64,000 bases of DNA from Armatimonadota bacterium (GCA_026003195.1 BPGU01000002.1:682001-746000), one strand, 5' to 3'. Positions 16,932 to 26,900 are shown, numbered from the stretch's first letter. The notes: a model not told the origin generated them from the letters alone. Numbers and translations are program-made.

Positions 16932-17825
16932 ATGATGACAGTCACTAGACCGGCTTCGGATGTCGGCATACTGGAAGCACTGAACGACCGCATCCTGGCA
17001 TTGCAAGCACAGGGGGCTTCTCCATCTACCGCCGGGCACTACCGCCTGGTCATCGGCAGGCTGTTCTACTACAGGTACTGTAGACCGCGCCACCTGCTAC
17101 TGCTACGGGACATCACACCAGCGCACATCACGGAGTGGCTGGCAATCCGCAGACAGCAGGTAAACCACCGAACCATAGATAGCAACTGGCGGGTGCTACG
17201 AGCCTTCATGAACTGGTGCGTCAAGCATGGATACATCGACAGCAATCCCTGCGAACTCGTTGATCCGCCACGACGGCTGCCCGTGTTCAAACCAGATTGC
17301 CGTGAAGATGATGTGAGATGTGTCCTGGAAGCCTGTCCCAACACGCCGGTAGGCATCAGGGATAAGGCGTTCATCCTGTTCCTGCTTGACTCTGGCGTGC
17401 GGCTCCACGAAGCGCTCAAGCTGAAGGTCGCAGACCTGGCTGAGAGCATACCGGTCCAGGGCAAGGGCGGACGATGGCGAGTGGTGTTTGTGGAGCAGTA
17501 TACCCTGGATGTCGTCAGGGAATACGTCCGTGCATGGAAGCTGAAACCGGGCGATGCACTCTGGCAGGGCAGGCGCGGTGCACTCAGCACGGATGGAGCG
17601 AAGCACATCCTTGTGCGTGCAGGTGAGCGGGCAGGGGTGAAGCTGAGCGCACACAAACTGCGTCGTTCCTGCGCAACGTGGATGGCACGCAGTGGAGCAT
17701 CCTTAGAAGCCATCCGGCTGCAGTTAGGACACGCGGACATTCAAACAACACAGGGCTACCTGGCTTATCAGTTGGATGACGTGCAGAGAGAGCACAGGAT
17801 GTTCACACCGGTCAGGAGACTATGA
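16932..17825 (+). CDS. int: Tyrosine recombinase, integrase of the element
   Basis: A 297-residue site-specific recombinase. The N-terminal SAM-like DNA-binding domain (ASPSTAGHYRLVIGRLFYYRY through VLRAFMNWCVKHGYIDSNPC) precedes the catalytic domain. Active-site residues are all present: Arg in LLDSGVRLHEALKLKV, Lys in QGKGGRWRVV, HxxR in AHKLRRSCATWM, and His and the nucleophile Tyr in LGHADIQTTQGYLAY. Its place 90 bases inside attL, beside the tRNA, is the usual arrangement for tRNA-targeting elements. I start at ATG 16932; GTG 16923 is possible but lies in a hairpin. The stop overlaps the next gene. Confidence 0.95.
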   Translation: MMTVTRPASDVGILEALNDRILALQAQGASPSTAGHYRLVIGRLFYYRYCRPRHLLLLRDITPAHITEWLAIRRQQVNHRTIDSNWRVLRAFMNWCVKHGYIDSNPCELVDPPRRLPVFKPDCREDDVRCVLEACPNTPVGIRDKAFILFLLDSGVRLHEALKLKVADLAESIPVQGKGGRWRVVFVEQYTLDVVREYVRAWKLKPGDALWQGRRGALSTDGAKHILVRAGERAGVKLSAHKLRRSCATWMARSGASLEAIRLQLGHADIQTTQGYLAYQLDDVQREHRMFTPVRRL

Positions 17826-18136
17826 TGAGAGACGATGTGGATGAAATGCTTGATGAGTTCGACCGCCATCGTGACAGAATGAAGCGGTCTCTCAGGAACA
17901 TTGCCGCGGCTATCCGGCATGAGATGGATGGGTTAACGCCGGAAGGCAAGGCGTGGCTGCTCTACGACACGATGATGATGTGCGCGGATAGACTGATTGC
18001 CGAATGCAATGAAGATGCTCGTGACTGGGCAGTTCAATGGACCACAGATGTGGTTGCATATCTGCGGCGATGGGAAGCGTGGAACACAGCAAACAACACC
18101 CAAACCCGCCCCGTGACGGAGCAACAAGACGATTAA
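17822..18136 (+). CDS. Small helical protein, unknown function
   Basis: A 104-residue, acidic and strongly helical protein (VDEMLDEFDRHRDRMKRSLR, then WLLYDTMMMCADRLIAECNE). Its ATG overlaps the integrase stop (ATGATGA), so translation is coupled to the integrase. No DNA-binding motif is obvious. Coupling suggests an accessory role in recombination or its control, but that is only inferred from position. Confidence 0.6.
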   Translation: MMRDDVDEMLDEFDRHRDRMKRSLRNIAAAIRHEMDGLTPEGKAWLLYDTMMMCADRLIAECNEDARDWAVQWTTDVVAYLRRWEAWNTANNTQTRPVTEQQDD

Positions 18137-18138
18137 CA

Positions 18139-18378
18139 ATGGATTTGGATGACCTGCTGGTATTCCCGCCACATTATGGAATAACAACTATGGAGTGGAG
18201 CCTAATGGAAGAGAAGGACCAGCAGGAAGAGCAGGGTTGTGCTGAAGGTTGTGTTACCTGCGCCGGTTGCTTCGGCACTCTGGTGCTTGCCATGTCTATC
18301 TCCTATATCTCCCCTATATTGGGCATCATTCTCTTCATCGGTTACGTGATATATGCTGCAGACAAACATAGCAAGTAG
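18139..18378 (+). CDS. Small membrane protein with a cysteine cluster
   Basis: Seventy-nine residues from the ATG at 18139, three bases after the previous stop. A soluble acidic N-terminus is followed by CAEGCVTCAGCFG, four cysteines in a compact cluster. Then comes a hydrophobic segment (LVLAMSISYISPILGIILFI) long enough to span the membrane. The cysteines could bind metal or form disulfides. Family not recognised; the same frame is open upstream to 18037 but the ATG at 18139 fits the gene spacing. It is the last gene of the integrase unit before a new promoter. Confidence 0.6.
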   Translation: MDLDDLLVFPPHYGITTMEWSLMEEKDQQEEQGCAEGCVTCAGCFGTLVLAMSISYISPILGIILFIGYVIYAADKHSK

Positions 18379-18409
18379 CACGCATCTCCAGACACTTGCA
18401 TATAAACTC

Positions 18410-18438
18410 TTGACACGTCTGTCCCAAACATGTATTAT
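18410..18438 (+). promoter_or_regulatory. Consensus sigma-70 promoter for the helicase gene
   Basis: TTGACA (18410-18415) and TATTAT (18433-18438) are exactly 17 bases apart, 39 bases before the helicase start. Confidence 0.85.
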
Positions 18439-18476
18439 GGGAAACACTACATGATAAAAGGGGATGTGATGTTTGG

Positions 18477-20768
18477 ATGGCTATGCGGCTAACAGACGAA
18501 CAGGTCGCTATCATAGAGCACCCCATCGGTTGCCACGCTAGAGTTCTTGCTGTAGCAGGGTCTGGTAAGACTTCCACCATGGTGAAGCGCATCCGTTATT
18601 TGTTTGAACATCATCATGTGACGCCCGATCAGATTCAGGTGTTGATGTTCAACCGGCTTGCTAAAGAGCAGTTTGTATACCGCCTTGCATCGGAAGAAGT
18701 TCCATATCACGAGTCTGTTCCTGTGAATACCTTCCATTCCGCCGCCTATGCAATATACGGTCATCTCGTTAAGAACGGCATCCTGCCAAATCCTGACTAC
18801 TGGATAGCCGATAGGGAAGAGATGTCGATATCGCGTATTCGTCGGGCTGTGGGAATGATCAATGCAAAGTATAACTTGTACGGTAATAACATGTTAGACG
18901 TGGAAGAAGCAAGGGAGTCTATCTCTCTATGGAAAGCGTCTATGATACCGCCGGAGCGGGCTGGGCATAAGTATAATCCATATTACGCTGAAGTGTATGC
19001 AGAGTATGAGAAGCTGAGAACTCAGGCAAACGGAGTAACGTTTGATGACATGCTTCTCACCGTTGTCCGGATATTAGAGAGCAACTCCGAGCTGCGTGAG
19101 AGATATGTGCGCCATGTGCGTTTCCTTATCGTAGACGAATACCAGGATGTGAACTACGTCCAGCAGCGTTTGATTGAGCTGCTCAGCAATGGACAGGCGG
19201 ATATCATGGTGGTCGGAGACGATGACCAGACCATCTACGAGTGGCGCGGAGCGCGTATAGAGTACATACGCAATTTCCCCCAAATCTTCAATGACCGTCC
19301 ATGTAAAGATTACACGCTAACACGCTCCTTCCGTTTTGGTCCCATTATTGCGCAGTGTGCGCATAACGTTATTCATAACAACAAGCAGCGTCATCCAAAG
19401 AAAGTGGTGGCGAATAGCATCTCGGCGGAAGGTAACATCTACGTAACAGCAAGCAATCAGTCACAGGTGTCATCCACTATTGACCAGTTCGTCAGCCTTA
19501 TTGTTGCCAGGGTGGCCGAGTCCGGCGGTCCTGCCCCCAACAATGAAGGCTGTCGGCCCGTCGTAGTTCTCGGAAGGACCTGGGCACAACTGGTAACCAT
19601 CGAGAGTGCGTTTCTCAAGCACAAGATACCGTATTGTCTGATTGGGCAGATGCCATTCATAGAACGCCATGAGACGCAACGAATGATTGAGTATTTAGTG
19701 CTCTCCATCAATTTCAAGTCGCCGGTCAATGACAGGCTGATCAGGATGACGCAGAATGTACTGAACTTCCCCCGTCGCTTCATTTCCAAAGAGTTTAGAG
19801 ATGAAGCGCGTCACATTATGTCTGGGAAACAAACCTTAGCGGACGCTCTCTCCAGTCTGGTACACAGCGCCCCACATCCAAGAGTTCAGCAACGTCTCAA
19901 AGAGATGTATGAAGTAATAGGATACATCAATGACCGTATCAGGGCTGAACAACCCATCTCTGCTAGTAACGCTCTCTCGCTCATCACCGAACGGTTCAAC
20001 TTGAACGAATACTTTAGAGATTTCTACGGACGAAGCGAAGCTTCCGAATCGCGCATGATGACGCTTCAGTCTCTGATATTTCTGGCGCAGAGCACCGGGC
20101 TGGGCGTACCCGAGTTCGTAGAGTATGTCCGACAGTTAGACCCCACGCAGGGCAAGCCGGAAGACGAATGCATCCCTGTCACAACTATCTTCCAGACCAA
20201 GGGGCTCGAGTTTGACTATGTATTCATCCCAAGCGCCATCGACGGATTCATGCCCGTAAGGCGTGACAATGAGAACCCGTGTTACGACACCGCGGGCATC
20301 GTGAAGGAACCGGAGATATCTGCTTGGGACGAGAGTGAACGCAGGCTCTTCTATGTTGGTATCACCAGGGCAAGAAAGGGTGTATACATCATGTCAACAG
20401 ATACTGCGGGAGATGCACAGCACGGGATGGACAACATACGCAAGATTGTCCCGTCACCTTATATCGCCGAGATGTTACACAAGCCCACGGCGGCGATTAT
20501 GAACAGCCTGCAGCGAATAGCAGCAGAACAGACCGCAGACCCTGCGGTGCTGACCACGCATTATGACAAGTATGGAAACCCCGAACCTGTCACTCAGATG
20601 CTGTTGGATTACTACCTGCCTGAGTTAGGATTGCCGGGCATTGCAGAAGCGGTGCGTAAGAAGGCTGAAGAAGTGAAGCAACGGAAGGTGGAAGAGAAAC
20701 CAACACCACCGCCGAAGCGAGAGAAGAAGTGGTGGGAAGAAATGCTTGAAGGAATACTGGGACGGTAA
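18477..20768 (+). CDS. UvrD/Rep-type superfamily 1 DNA helicase
   Basis: A 763-residue ATP-dependent 3'-5' type helicase. Motifs are in order: Q motif (LTDEQVAIIEHP), Walker A AVAGSGKTSTM, Ia (NTFHSAAYAIYG), Walker B LIVDEYQDVN, III GDDDQTIYEWRGA, IV (LTRSFRFG), V TIFQTKGLEFDYVF and VI ERRLFYVGITRARKG. The C-terminal tail is Lys/Glu/Pro-rich. It is complete and 100 residues longer than core Rep. It carries its own promoter. In the element it is a natural partner of the primase-polymerase at the replication fork, though a repair or anti-defence role is also possible. Confidence 0.93.
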   Translation: MAMRLTDEQVAIIEHPIGCHARVLAVAGSGKTSTMVKRIRYLFEHHHVTPDQIQVLMFNRLAKEQFVYRLASEEVPYHESVPVNTFHSAAYAIYGHLVKNGILPNPDYWIADREEMSISRIRRAVGMINAKYNLYGNNMLDVEEARESISLWKASMIPPERAGHKYNPYYAEVYAEYEKLRTQANGVTFDDMLLTVVRILESNSELRERYVRHVRFLIVDEYQDVNYVQQRLIELLSNGQADIMVVGDDDQTIYEWRGARIEYIRNFPQIFNDRPCKDYTLTRSFRFGPIIAQCAHNVIHNNKQRHPKKVVANSISAEGNIYVTASNQSQVSSTIDQFVSLIVARVAESGGPAPNNEGCRPVVVLGRTWAQLVTIESAFLKHKIPYCLIGQMPFIERHETQRMIEYLVLSINFKSPVNDRLIRMTQNVLNFPRRFISKEFRDEARHIMSGKQTLADALSSLVHSAPHPRVQQRLKEMYEVIGYINDRIRAEQPISASNALSLITERFNLNEYFRDFYGRSEASESRMMTLQSLIFLAQSTGLGVPEFVEYVRQLDPTQGKPEDECIPVTTIFQTKGLEFDYVFIPSAIDGFMPVRRDNENPCYDTAGIVKEPEISAWDESERRLFYVGITRARKGVYIMSTDTAGDAQHGMDNIRKIVPSPYIAEMLHKPTAAIMNSLQRIAAEQTADPAVLTTHYDKYGNPEPVTQMLLDYYLPELGLPGIAEAVRKKAEEVKQRKVEEKPTPPPKREKKWWEEMLEGILGR

Positions 20769-20784
20769 TGAAGGGAGATAAACC

Positions 20785-21432
20785 GTGAGATCGCGCATTC
20801 TGTTCGTCCTGCTTCAGGTGTTATGCATTGCTCTTGCTTCGACGGGAGCACCGGAGATTACCGGAACTGTCGTCGGTGTGCACGATGGTGATACGGTAAC
20901 CGTGCTCACCAAAGACCGGCAACAGTTCAAGATACGCCTGTACGGTATAGACGCCCCTGAGACCAGGCAACCGTTTGGTAACAGGGCTAAACGCTACCTG
21001 TCCGACCTGATATTCAACAAGCACGTTCGTGTCTCGGTGAAGGGTAAGGACAGGTATGGAAGGGTGTTGGGCGTTCTGTTCCTTAACGGCAAGGACATCA
21101 ACGCGGTCATAGTGAGAGACGGTTATGCCTGGGCGTATGTCAGATACTCCAGGCAATATGTGCTGCAGGAGAAGCAGGCAAGGTCAGCCAAACGCGGGCT
21201 GTGGTCTCAACATAATCCGGTTCCGCCGTGGGAATGGAGACATGGCGGTTCCGTGAAGCCATCGCAGCAACAAACAACCATAGACCCGTTGGAACGGATC
21301 GTATACATCACACGGACGGGAGAGAGATATCACGTTGCAGGGTGTCGGTATCTGGCGCGTAGCATGATACCGATTAAGCTAAAGGATGCACTGGCGTTAG
21401 GATACACACCATGCAAGATATGTAACCCATAA
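20785..21432 (+). CDS. Secreted thermonuclease-family nuclease with C-terminal Cys/His motif
   Basis: A 215-residue protein. A Sec signal (ILFVLLQVLCIALASTGA) is followed by the SNase OB fold: VVGVHDGDTVTVLTKDRQ, KIRLYGIDAPETRQPFG, VKGKDRYGRVLGVLFL and ARSAKRGLW. The Asp, Arg and Glu residues match the calcium-binding and catalytic positions. The last 45 residues form a separate module (RTGERYHVAGCRYL ending YTPCKICNP) with a His and three Cys suitable for zinc, as in other secreted nucleases and competence proteins. Start codon is GTG behind GGGAG. It lies 16 bases after the helicase and shares its transcript. Confidence 0.9.
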   Translation: MRSRILFVLLQVLCIALASTGAPEITGTVVGVHDGDTVTVLTKDRQQFKIRLYGIDAPETRQPFGNRAKRYLSDLIFNKHVRVSVKGKDRYGRVLGVLFLNGKDINAVIVRDGYAWAYVRYSRQYVLQEKQARSAKRGLWSQHNPVPPWEWRHGGSVKPSQQQTTIDPLERIVYITRTGERYHVAGCRYLARSMIPIKLKDALALGYTPCKICNP

Positions 21433-21434
21433 AC

Positions 21435-21463
21435 TTGACAATTTGCGAACAATGCGCTATTGT
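21435..21463 (+). promoter_or_regulatory. Sigma-70-type promoter for the HAF/dockerin-like gene
   Basis: TTGACA (21435-21440) and TATTGT (21458-21463) are 17 bases apart. The cargo gene downstream is therefore transcribed separately from the replication genes. Confidence 0.8.
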
Positions 21464-21490
21464 ACTGCTAAAGTTTGGGGAAAGGAGTGG

Positions 21491-22960
21491 ATGTTCGGGA
21501 TGCGTTCGTTAGCTCTACACATTACCGTCATGACAGCCCTGCTAGTCACATGTACACAAGCGGAGCGTTTGATATGGCTGGGTACGCTAGCTTCGGCACC
21601 AAGTAGCGCTACAGGTGTTTCTGCAGACGGTACACGAGTGTCTGGTTGGTACACTGTGTCAGGAGATTTCACCCGTGCGTTTCTGTGGCAGGACGGAGTC
21701 TTTCAAGAGCTGGGTACTTTGGGTGGGAACAACAGTGTCGCGACGGGCATTTCAGCAGACGGTAGTACTGTAATAGGGTATGCTGAGACTGTTGAAGGGT
21801 ATAAACGCGCCTTTCGCTGGAAGAGTGGTGCGATGCGCGACCTTGGCGTGCTGCCACTCGATACCAATTCCTACGCTTCTGATGTATCAGACGACGGACG
21901 AGTAATAGTCGGTTACTCCTACGGGACGGCTAGTAGACCACGCGCTGTTTGGTGGACACCAGCGTCAGGAATACAGCCCCTTTCTCTACCGGCAGACACT
22001 ACAGAAAGTTACGCTACGAGCGTCTCTGCAGATGGACGATTCATAACGGGGATACGACGCACAGGGAACACGGAGCCGTTTAGGGCGTTTCAATATGATA
22101 CCTTGACAGCAACCTACACCGAGCTACCGCCACTACTACCAGGTGCGTTATCCTTCGTAAACAGTATCGGCAGAGACGGCGTTATCAAGGTTGGGTTCAC
22201 AGTAACACCAGATGGAGATATCCCGACCAAGTGGTTTGAGACAACCCCTGTGCGTCTGGGGGGATTGGGTATCTTACGTGATGTCTCGGCTGATGGTAAG
22301 ATTGCGATAGGTCAGAGCCGTGGACTTGCGGCTCGATGGTCAGAGTATGGTGTTCCCGACTTCTTAGGGATAACATATAGCTTTCTATTGAACCGGGGTG
22401 ATGAGCTGCGGATTGCCGAGAGCATATCCCCTGACGGGCGATTCATCGTAGGACAGGGCTATGTTGGTAACTTGAACTGCAACATGGCTTACCTGCTCGA
22501 TACCGATGGTACGTACTCCATCAAGGGCAACATGGAACTTCGCGACTTCGTAGGAGACATCACCCGTGTACCTATCACCGTTCAGATGCGGCGATATGGG
22601 GTGATTGTGCGTTCCGAGACGGTCTATCTGGACGCTAACGGTAACTATGAAATAAGCAACGTGCCTTCTATGGAGTACGACATCACCTTCTACGCAAGAC
22701 CGTGGTTACGGGTCAACGTTAACGGCGTCCGTGTAGCTGGAGCCGACGTGACAGGACTAAACGTTGCCCTGATAAGCGGAGACATTGACGGCGATAACGA
22801 AGTGACACTATTCGACTTCGGAGAGCTGGTAGCTGCTTTTGGTAGTACACCAGGTGACACCAACTGGAACCGTTACGCAGATTTGGATGGTGATGAAGAA
22901 GTTACCCTGTTCGACTTCGGCATTCTGGTGCGCAACTTCGGCGCGATGGGGGATTGGTAG
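21491..22960 (+). CDS. Secreted HAF-repeat protein with C-terminal dockerin-like loops (element cargo)
   Basis: A 489-residue exported protein. A signal peptide (LALHITVMTALLVTCTQA) leads to a propeller-like run of HAF-type repeats, such as VSADGTRVSGW, ISADGSTVIGYAE, VSDDGRVIVGYSYG, VSADGRFITGI and ISPDGRFIVGQGY. A beta-sandwich segment then precedes two dockerin-like calcium loops (DIDGDNEVTLFDFGELV and DLDGDEEVTLFDFGILV) at the C-terminus. The loops are almost identical to those of the host proteins at 42958 and 3188. Start ATG 21491 follows AAAGGAG and lies downstream of the promoter; earlier in-frame ATGs do not. Function unknown; surface attachment or assembly is suggested by the loops. 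It has no evident role in mobility. Confidence 0.85.
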   Translation: MFGMRSLALHITVMTALLVTCTQAERLIWLGTLASAPSSATGVSADGTRVSGWYTVSGDFTRAFLWQDGVFQELGTLGGNNSVATGISADGSTVIGYAETVEGYKRAFRWKSGAMRDLGVLPLDTNSYASDVSDDGRVIVGYSYGTASRPRAVWWTPASGIQPLSLPADTTESYATSVSADGRFITGIRRTGNTEPFRAFQYDTLTATYTELPPLLPGALSFVNSIGRDGVIKVGFTVTPDGDIPTKWFETTPVRLGGLGILRDVSADGKIAIGQSRGLAARWSEYGVPDFLGITYSFLLNRGDELRIAESISPDGRFIVGQGYVGNLNCNMAYLLDTDGTYSIKGNMELRDFVGDITRVPITVQMRRYGVIVRSETVYLDANGNYEISNVPSMEYDITFYARPWLRVNVNGVRVAGADVTGLNVALISGDIDGDNEVTLFDFGELVAAFGSTPGDTNWNRYADLDGDEEVTLFDFGILVRNFGAMGDW

Positions 22961-23017
22961 AATGTGGCTTGACACTCCGGCGATAATTCGCTAGCAATCA
23001 AATGCTAAATCCAGGAC

Positions 23018-23044
23018 GAGTCGGTAGGCTTCATCTACCGACTC
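23018..23044 (+). terminator. Hairpin after the HAF/dockerin-like gene
   Basis: GAGTCGGTAG (23018-23027) pairs perfectly with CTACCGACTC (23035-23044) around a seven-base loop. No T tract follows; a terminator or replication structure is possible. Confidence 0.45.
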
Positions 23045-23436
23045 CGACCTTCAACAGGGCACGTGATTAACTGACCTTCAAGGAACAAACAGGATATCCC
23101 CGCTCAGGTATAGATACGAACCTTCTACGACCTTGACTATGGAGTAAACGCGCCTACCACCAGATTAGGGGCAAGAAACTCCCCCAGCTGACATCCACAT
23201 CACACGCACGATTGAAGATACTGCTCTCACGCGGTACTAAATTATGATGGAAATGCCCACCCGATATTCGTCAAACCGGTACTTTTTGAAGTCAACAAAC
23301 TATCTTATTCAAGTGGTAAAGGGGACTATGTAAATTATGGGCGGAGAACGTCGATAAAGCGCGTTCATCTACAGACAGAGAGTGGTGTGGTTACGATGAA
23401 ATCTCATGTTTCATTACCAAAATGTTGTCTATGGAC

Positions 23437-23466
23437 TAGACAAATCGTGCACAAAATTGATATTAT
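23437..23466 (+). promoter_or_regulatory. Candidate promoter of the regulator-polymerase operon
   Basis: TAGACA (23437-23442) and TATTAT (23461-23466) are 18 bases apart, in an A+T-rich stretch. A hairpin with CCCCC (23485-23489) and GGGGG (23509-23513), enclosing GATGC/GCATC, lies in the predicted leader and may attenuate transcription. Confidence 0.5.
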
Positions 23467-23624
23467 ATATATGGGGAACAAAATCCCCCGCGATGCTGGC
23501 AGGCATCCGGGGGCGTGGCGTCCAGCAGTGTGGGTGCTGAACGCAGGAATAGTATACATTCACTTCACTGCTTCTGTCAACCACCTTCTGGACCACCACA
23601 ACAACTATCCACGGGGGAACAGAG

Positions 23625-23834
23625 ATGAAGAATAACGCCCTGTTCATCACTCAGCGTGAAGCATCAGAGCGTCTTGGTGTATCCACACAAACAGTGAATC
23701 AGTGGGTTCGCCAGGGCAGACTGCCTTCTGTCCGGTGGGGGAGAGTGAGACGCATCCCCGCCGCGGCGATTGAAGCATTCCAGCAGGAACTGCTGGAAAT
23801 TGCTCTGTCTCAACCGCGTCAAAACGTGAAATAA
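23625..23834 (+). CDS. Excisionase-like helix-turn-helix protein
   Basis: A 69-residue DNA-binding protein. The sequence FITQREASERLGVSTQTVNQWVRQGRLPSVRWGRVRRIP is the classic MerR/excisionase winged helix: a two-helix reader (ASERLGVSTQTVNQWV) followed by the wing (RLPSVRWGRVRRIP). The rest is a short helix. Such proteins act as recombination directionality factors or as repressors. It lies 84 bases upstream of the replication protein and probably heads that operon, so it may link excision to replication. Confidence 0.8.
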   Translation: MKNNALFITQREASERLGVSTQTVNQWVRQGRLPSVRWGRVRRIPAAAIEAFQQELLEIALSQPRQNVK

Positions 23835-23918
23835 CGTATTAGGAATCTTTAAAGCGATGACGGGGTGCGGCTACACCCCGTCCAGACCAAAAGAAACCTT
23901 AAAGGAGCTGAAGTCCAA

Positions 23919-26900
23919 ATGAACAACAGCACGTCTATTGTATCGGATAACAGGCACAAGAGTCAACAGGTAGACAACAGTATCCACGACGCATTCCTTC
24001 AACTGCTTCAGGAAGAGACCGACAGGCTGTTGGTCTCCTGCCCCTGCGCGGGTCACAACAACAACGACGCGAACCCTTCCCTACAGATAGGCATATACGA
24101 GAAGGAGACAAGGGCAGGGAAGGTTGTTAAGAGCATCACATTCAAGTGCTGGTCGCAGGGGCATACCGCGAAGGACGTCCTGCAGGTGGTAGGTGAAGAG
24201 ACCTTCATCCGCGCGTTCTGCGAATGGAAGGGCTTGGATGCCGAGTTTGTGTTGAGCACAGGGATGGTGCACGCGGAAGCGGATGAGTATCAGGTCTACT
24301 TTACATTTACCTGCAAGGACGCTTCATTCAAGAAGACGATAGACCAGAAGCGCTATCGCCATTTGCCTAAATTCTTCCGTTCTGAGAAGGGTTTCCCATC
24401 ATCGGAAGCCTTGTTCTATCCACTGCCCGCCGAGTCCGACTACATCCTTCTCTGCGAAGGAGAGACGGATGCGCTTGCGCTGGCTTCGGCGGGCTTTCAT
24501 GTAGCCGGTGCTGCGGGCAAGTCTAACTATCTCTCATCAAACAGCAAGATACTGCACGCGATGAAACGCTTCCAGCGCGTCTACCTGCTGGTGGAAGCGG
24601 ATGTGCAGGACGCGGAAGTGGACGCAGTGAAGAAGCATCCCCTGCTGGAGAAGACGGCAGTGTTCGTTATCCGAATGCAGGGGACGGGCTTCAAGGACGC
24701 CTGTGAGATGATGCAGGCAATGGGCAACCGTGCGCGGTTCAGGGATGTGTTCCAGCAGTTGATGGATGACGCCGAACGGCTGCTTCCCGAACCGCGCGTG
24801 GACTATCGCAAGCAGGCGCTGGAGAGTCAACACCATCAGGACGTGCAGGACAGCATCTGCATCAACGATGCAAACCTTGCTGCTATCACGAAACAGGCGT
24901 GGGAGATACTGGCGAAGCGCAATCATCCACCCCGGCTGTTCAAGCGCGGACACACTATCCTGCGCCTGTCCGTGGAAGACCAGGGCGGGCGGCAGGTGAA
25001 GGTGCTGCAGGAAGTAGATAAGAACATCCTTATCAACGAACTGTCAAACAACATCTTCTTCTACGAGACGCGCCTGTATAAGGGCAAGTCCTTCAACATT
25101 CCGTCCACGCCGAGCGAACGGCTTGCGCTGAACATGCTCTCCGAGCCTGCAGAGCGCATACCGCTTCCAGCACTCTATAGACTTGTGCACGCGCCCACAT
25201 TTGACCGTGATGGTAACCTGCTTGCGGTGGACGGCTATCACGCGGGGGTGCTGGTGGACATGGGCGGGCTGAAGGTACCCACTGTGAGCATGAAGCCTAC
25301 CAGAGAAGAAGTGCAACAGGCGGTAGGGCTACTGCGTGAGATGATGATTGACTTCCCGTTCGTGAGCGAAGCCGACCGCGCCCATGCTATCGCGCTGATA
25401 CTGAACCCCTTCATCCGAGAGATGATAGACGGACCGACCCCACTCTTCTTAATAGACGCGCCTGCGCCCGGTACAGGCAAGAGCAAGCTGGTGCAGTGCT
25501 GTCTCTGCCCCGCCGTGGGAGCGAACTATACCATAATGCAATACACCCCGGACGCCACGGAGATGGACAAGCGTATCCTCTCCTTCCTGCGTTCAGGAAA
25601 GCCCGTGGCATTCTTTGACAATGTGAAGGTAACCATCTCTTCTGCACCACTGGAAGTAGTATTGACAAGCTACCCGTCCTACTCTGGTAGATTGCTGGGC
25701 AAGAGCGAGACGGTCACGGCGCTGAACAACGTCACGTGGGTGTTGACCGCGAACAACCCGCAGGCGGGCACAGAGATAGCACGGCGTTCCGTTTCCATCA
25801 TGATGGACGCCGGAATGGAGAACCCGTATGAGAGAACAGGCTTCAAACATCACCTCCCTGCATGGGCATTTGAACATCGCGGCGAGCTGGTATGGGCTGC
25901 CTTAACCATCATCCAGAACTGGATAGCGCAGGGGAAGCCGCGCTGGCAGGGCAGAACACTCGGTTCGTTTGAAATCTGGTCGGAAGTCATGGGTGGAGTG
26001 CTGGAATGTGCAGGCATACCAGGCTTCCTGGACAACCTGCATGTAGCAATGGAGAAACACGATAGCGAGCGGATGGCATGGACATACTTCATTCGCGCGT
26101 GGTGGGATACCTGCAGAGACCAGCGCGTCACCATACGCGACCTTGTGAAGATAGCAGAAGACATCACAGAACTCAACATGCCAGATGGAAGCGAACGGGC
26201 TAAATCCACATGGCTTGGTAAACATATACAGCGTAATCTCAATAGACCACGCGCAGGCTTCGTCATCATAGAGAAGGGCGCGGACAGGGATAAGGCGCGT
26301 TCGTTCTCTCTTAAACCCGCCGAGAATTGTAAGATAACTAATGAAAGCGCGGAACGTGCGGAACATGCGGAACTTCTAAGCCAATGCTCGGCGGTACATA
26401 TAGAAGGGTCGAACAGTGGGAAACAGGTTCCGCATGTTCCGCATGTTCCGCACCAGCCTGAAGTTGATGAAGACCCCTTCGCGGATGGAGAGCCTGCTGC
26501 GGTGGATGCGGGTGATGCGGGGGATCGAACCGAACGATCGCGTGTACATATAGAAGGGTCGAACAATGGGAATCATCACCCGCATCCCCCGCATCACCCG
26601 CAAACCTGCACCGATGAAGACCCGTTCGCGGATGGAGAGCCTGCTAAGGATGCGCCCGGTGGTGATGTTCATCTCTTCATGAAGCTGCTGGACGCGGCGC
26701 AACAGAATGAGAAGCTGGCGTTTGCGCTGGGCAGGATACTGGTATCGCTGCGTGACATACTTCTATCCCTTCGCGAGTGGGAAGCGCGTCGTGTAGAGTA
26801 TAGCCCAGACGCGCAGGAGCTTCTCTCCTGTTTCGTGGACGACGTGGTTCGTTTCTGTGTGCGAGATGTGCAACACTCCACCATCCGCGTCCTGCTGCAC

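Larger units (their letters stand above)
22961..23624. other. Non-coding control region of the element
   Basis: About 660 bases with no convincing gene; an 82-codon frame at 23387 lacks a ribosome site and family features. The region is A+T richer than its surroundings and holds a ten-pair hairpin (23018-23044), a promoter (23437-23466) and a G/C hairpin (23485-23513). I saw no iterons. As the only sizeable gap in the element, located before the replication operon, it is the best place to look for a replication origin. Confidence 0.4.

Noticed and set aside
23387-23635. An 82-codon gene before the excisionase-like gene
   Set aside because: No ribosome site, overlap with a predicted promoter and hairpin, and no protein-like composition.
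26349-26600. CRISPR array
   Set aside because: There are only two units, the repeats are inverted within each unit and lie in frame inside a coding gene, with no spacers and no cas genes. No other CRISPR-like pattern was seen.
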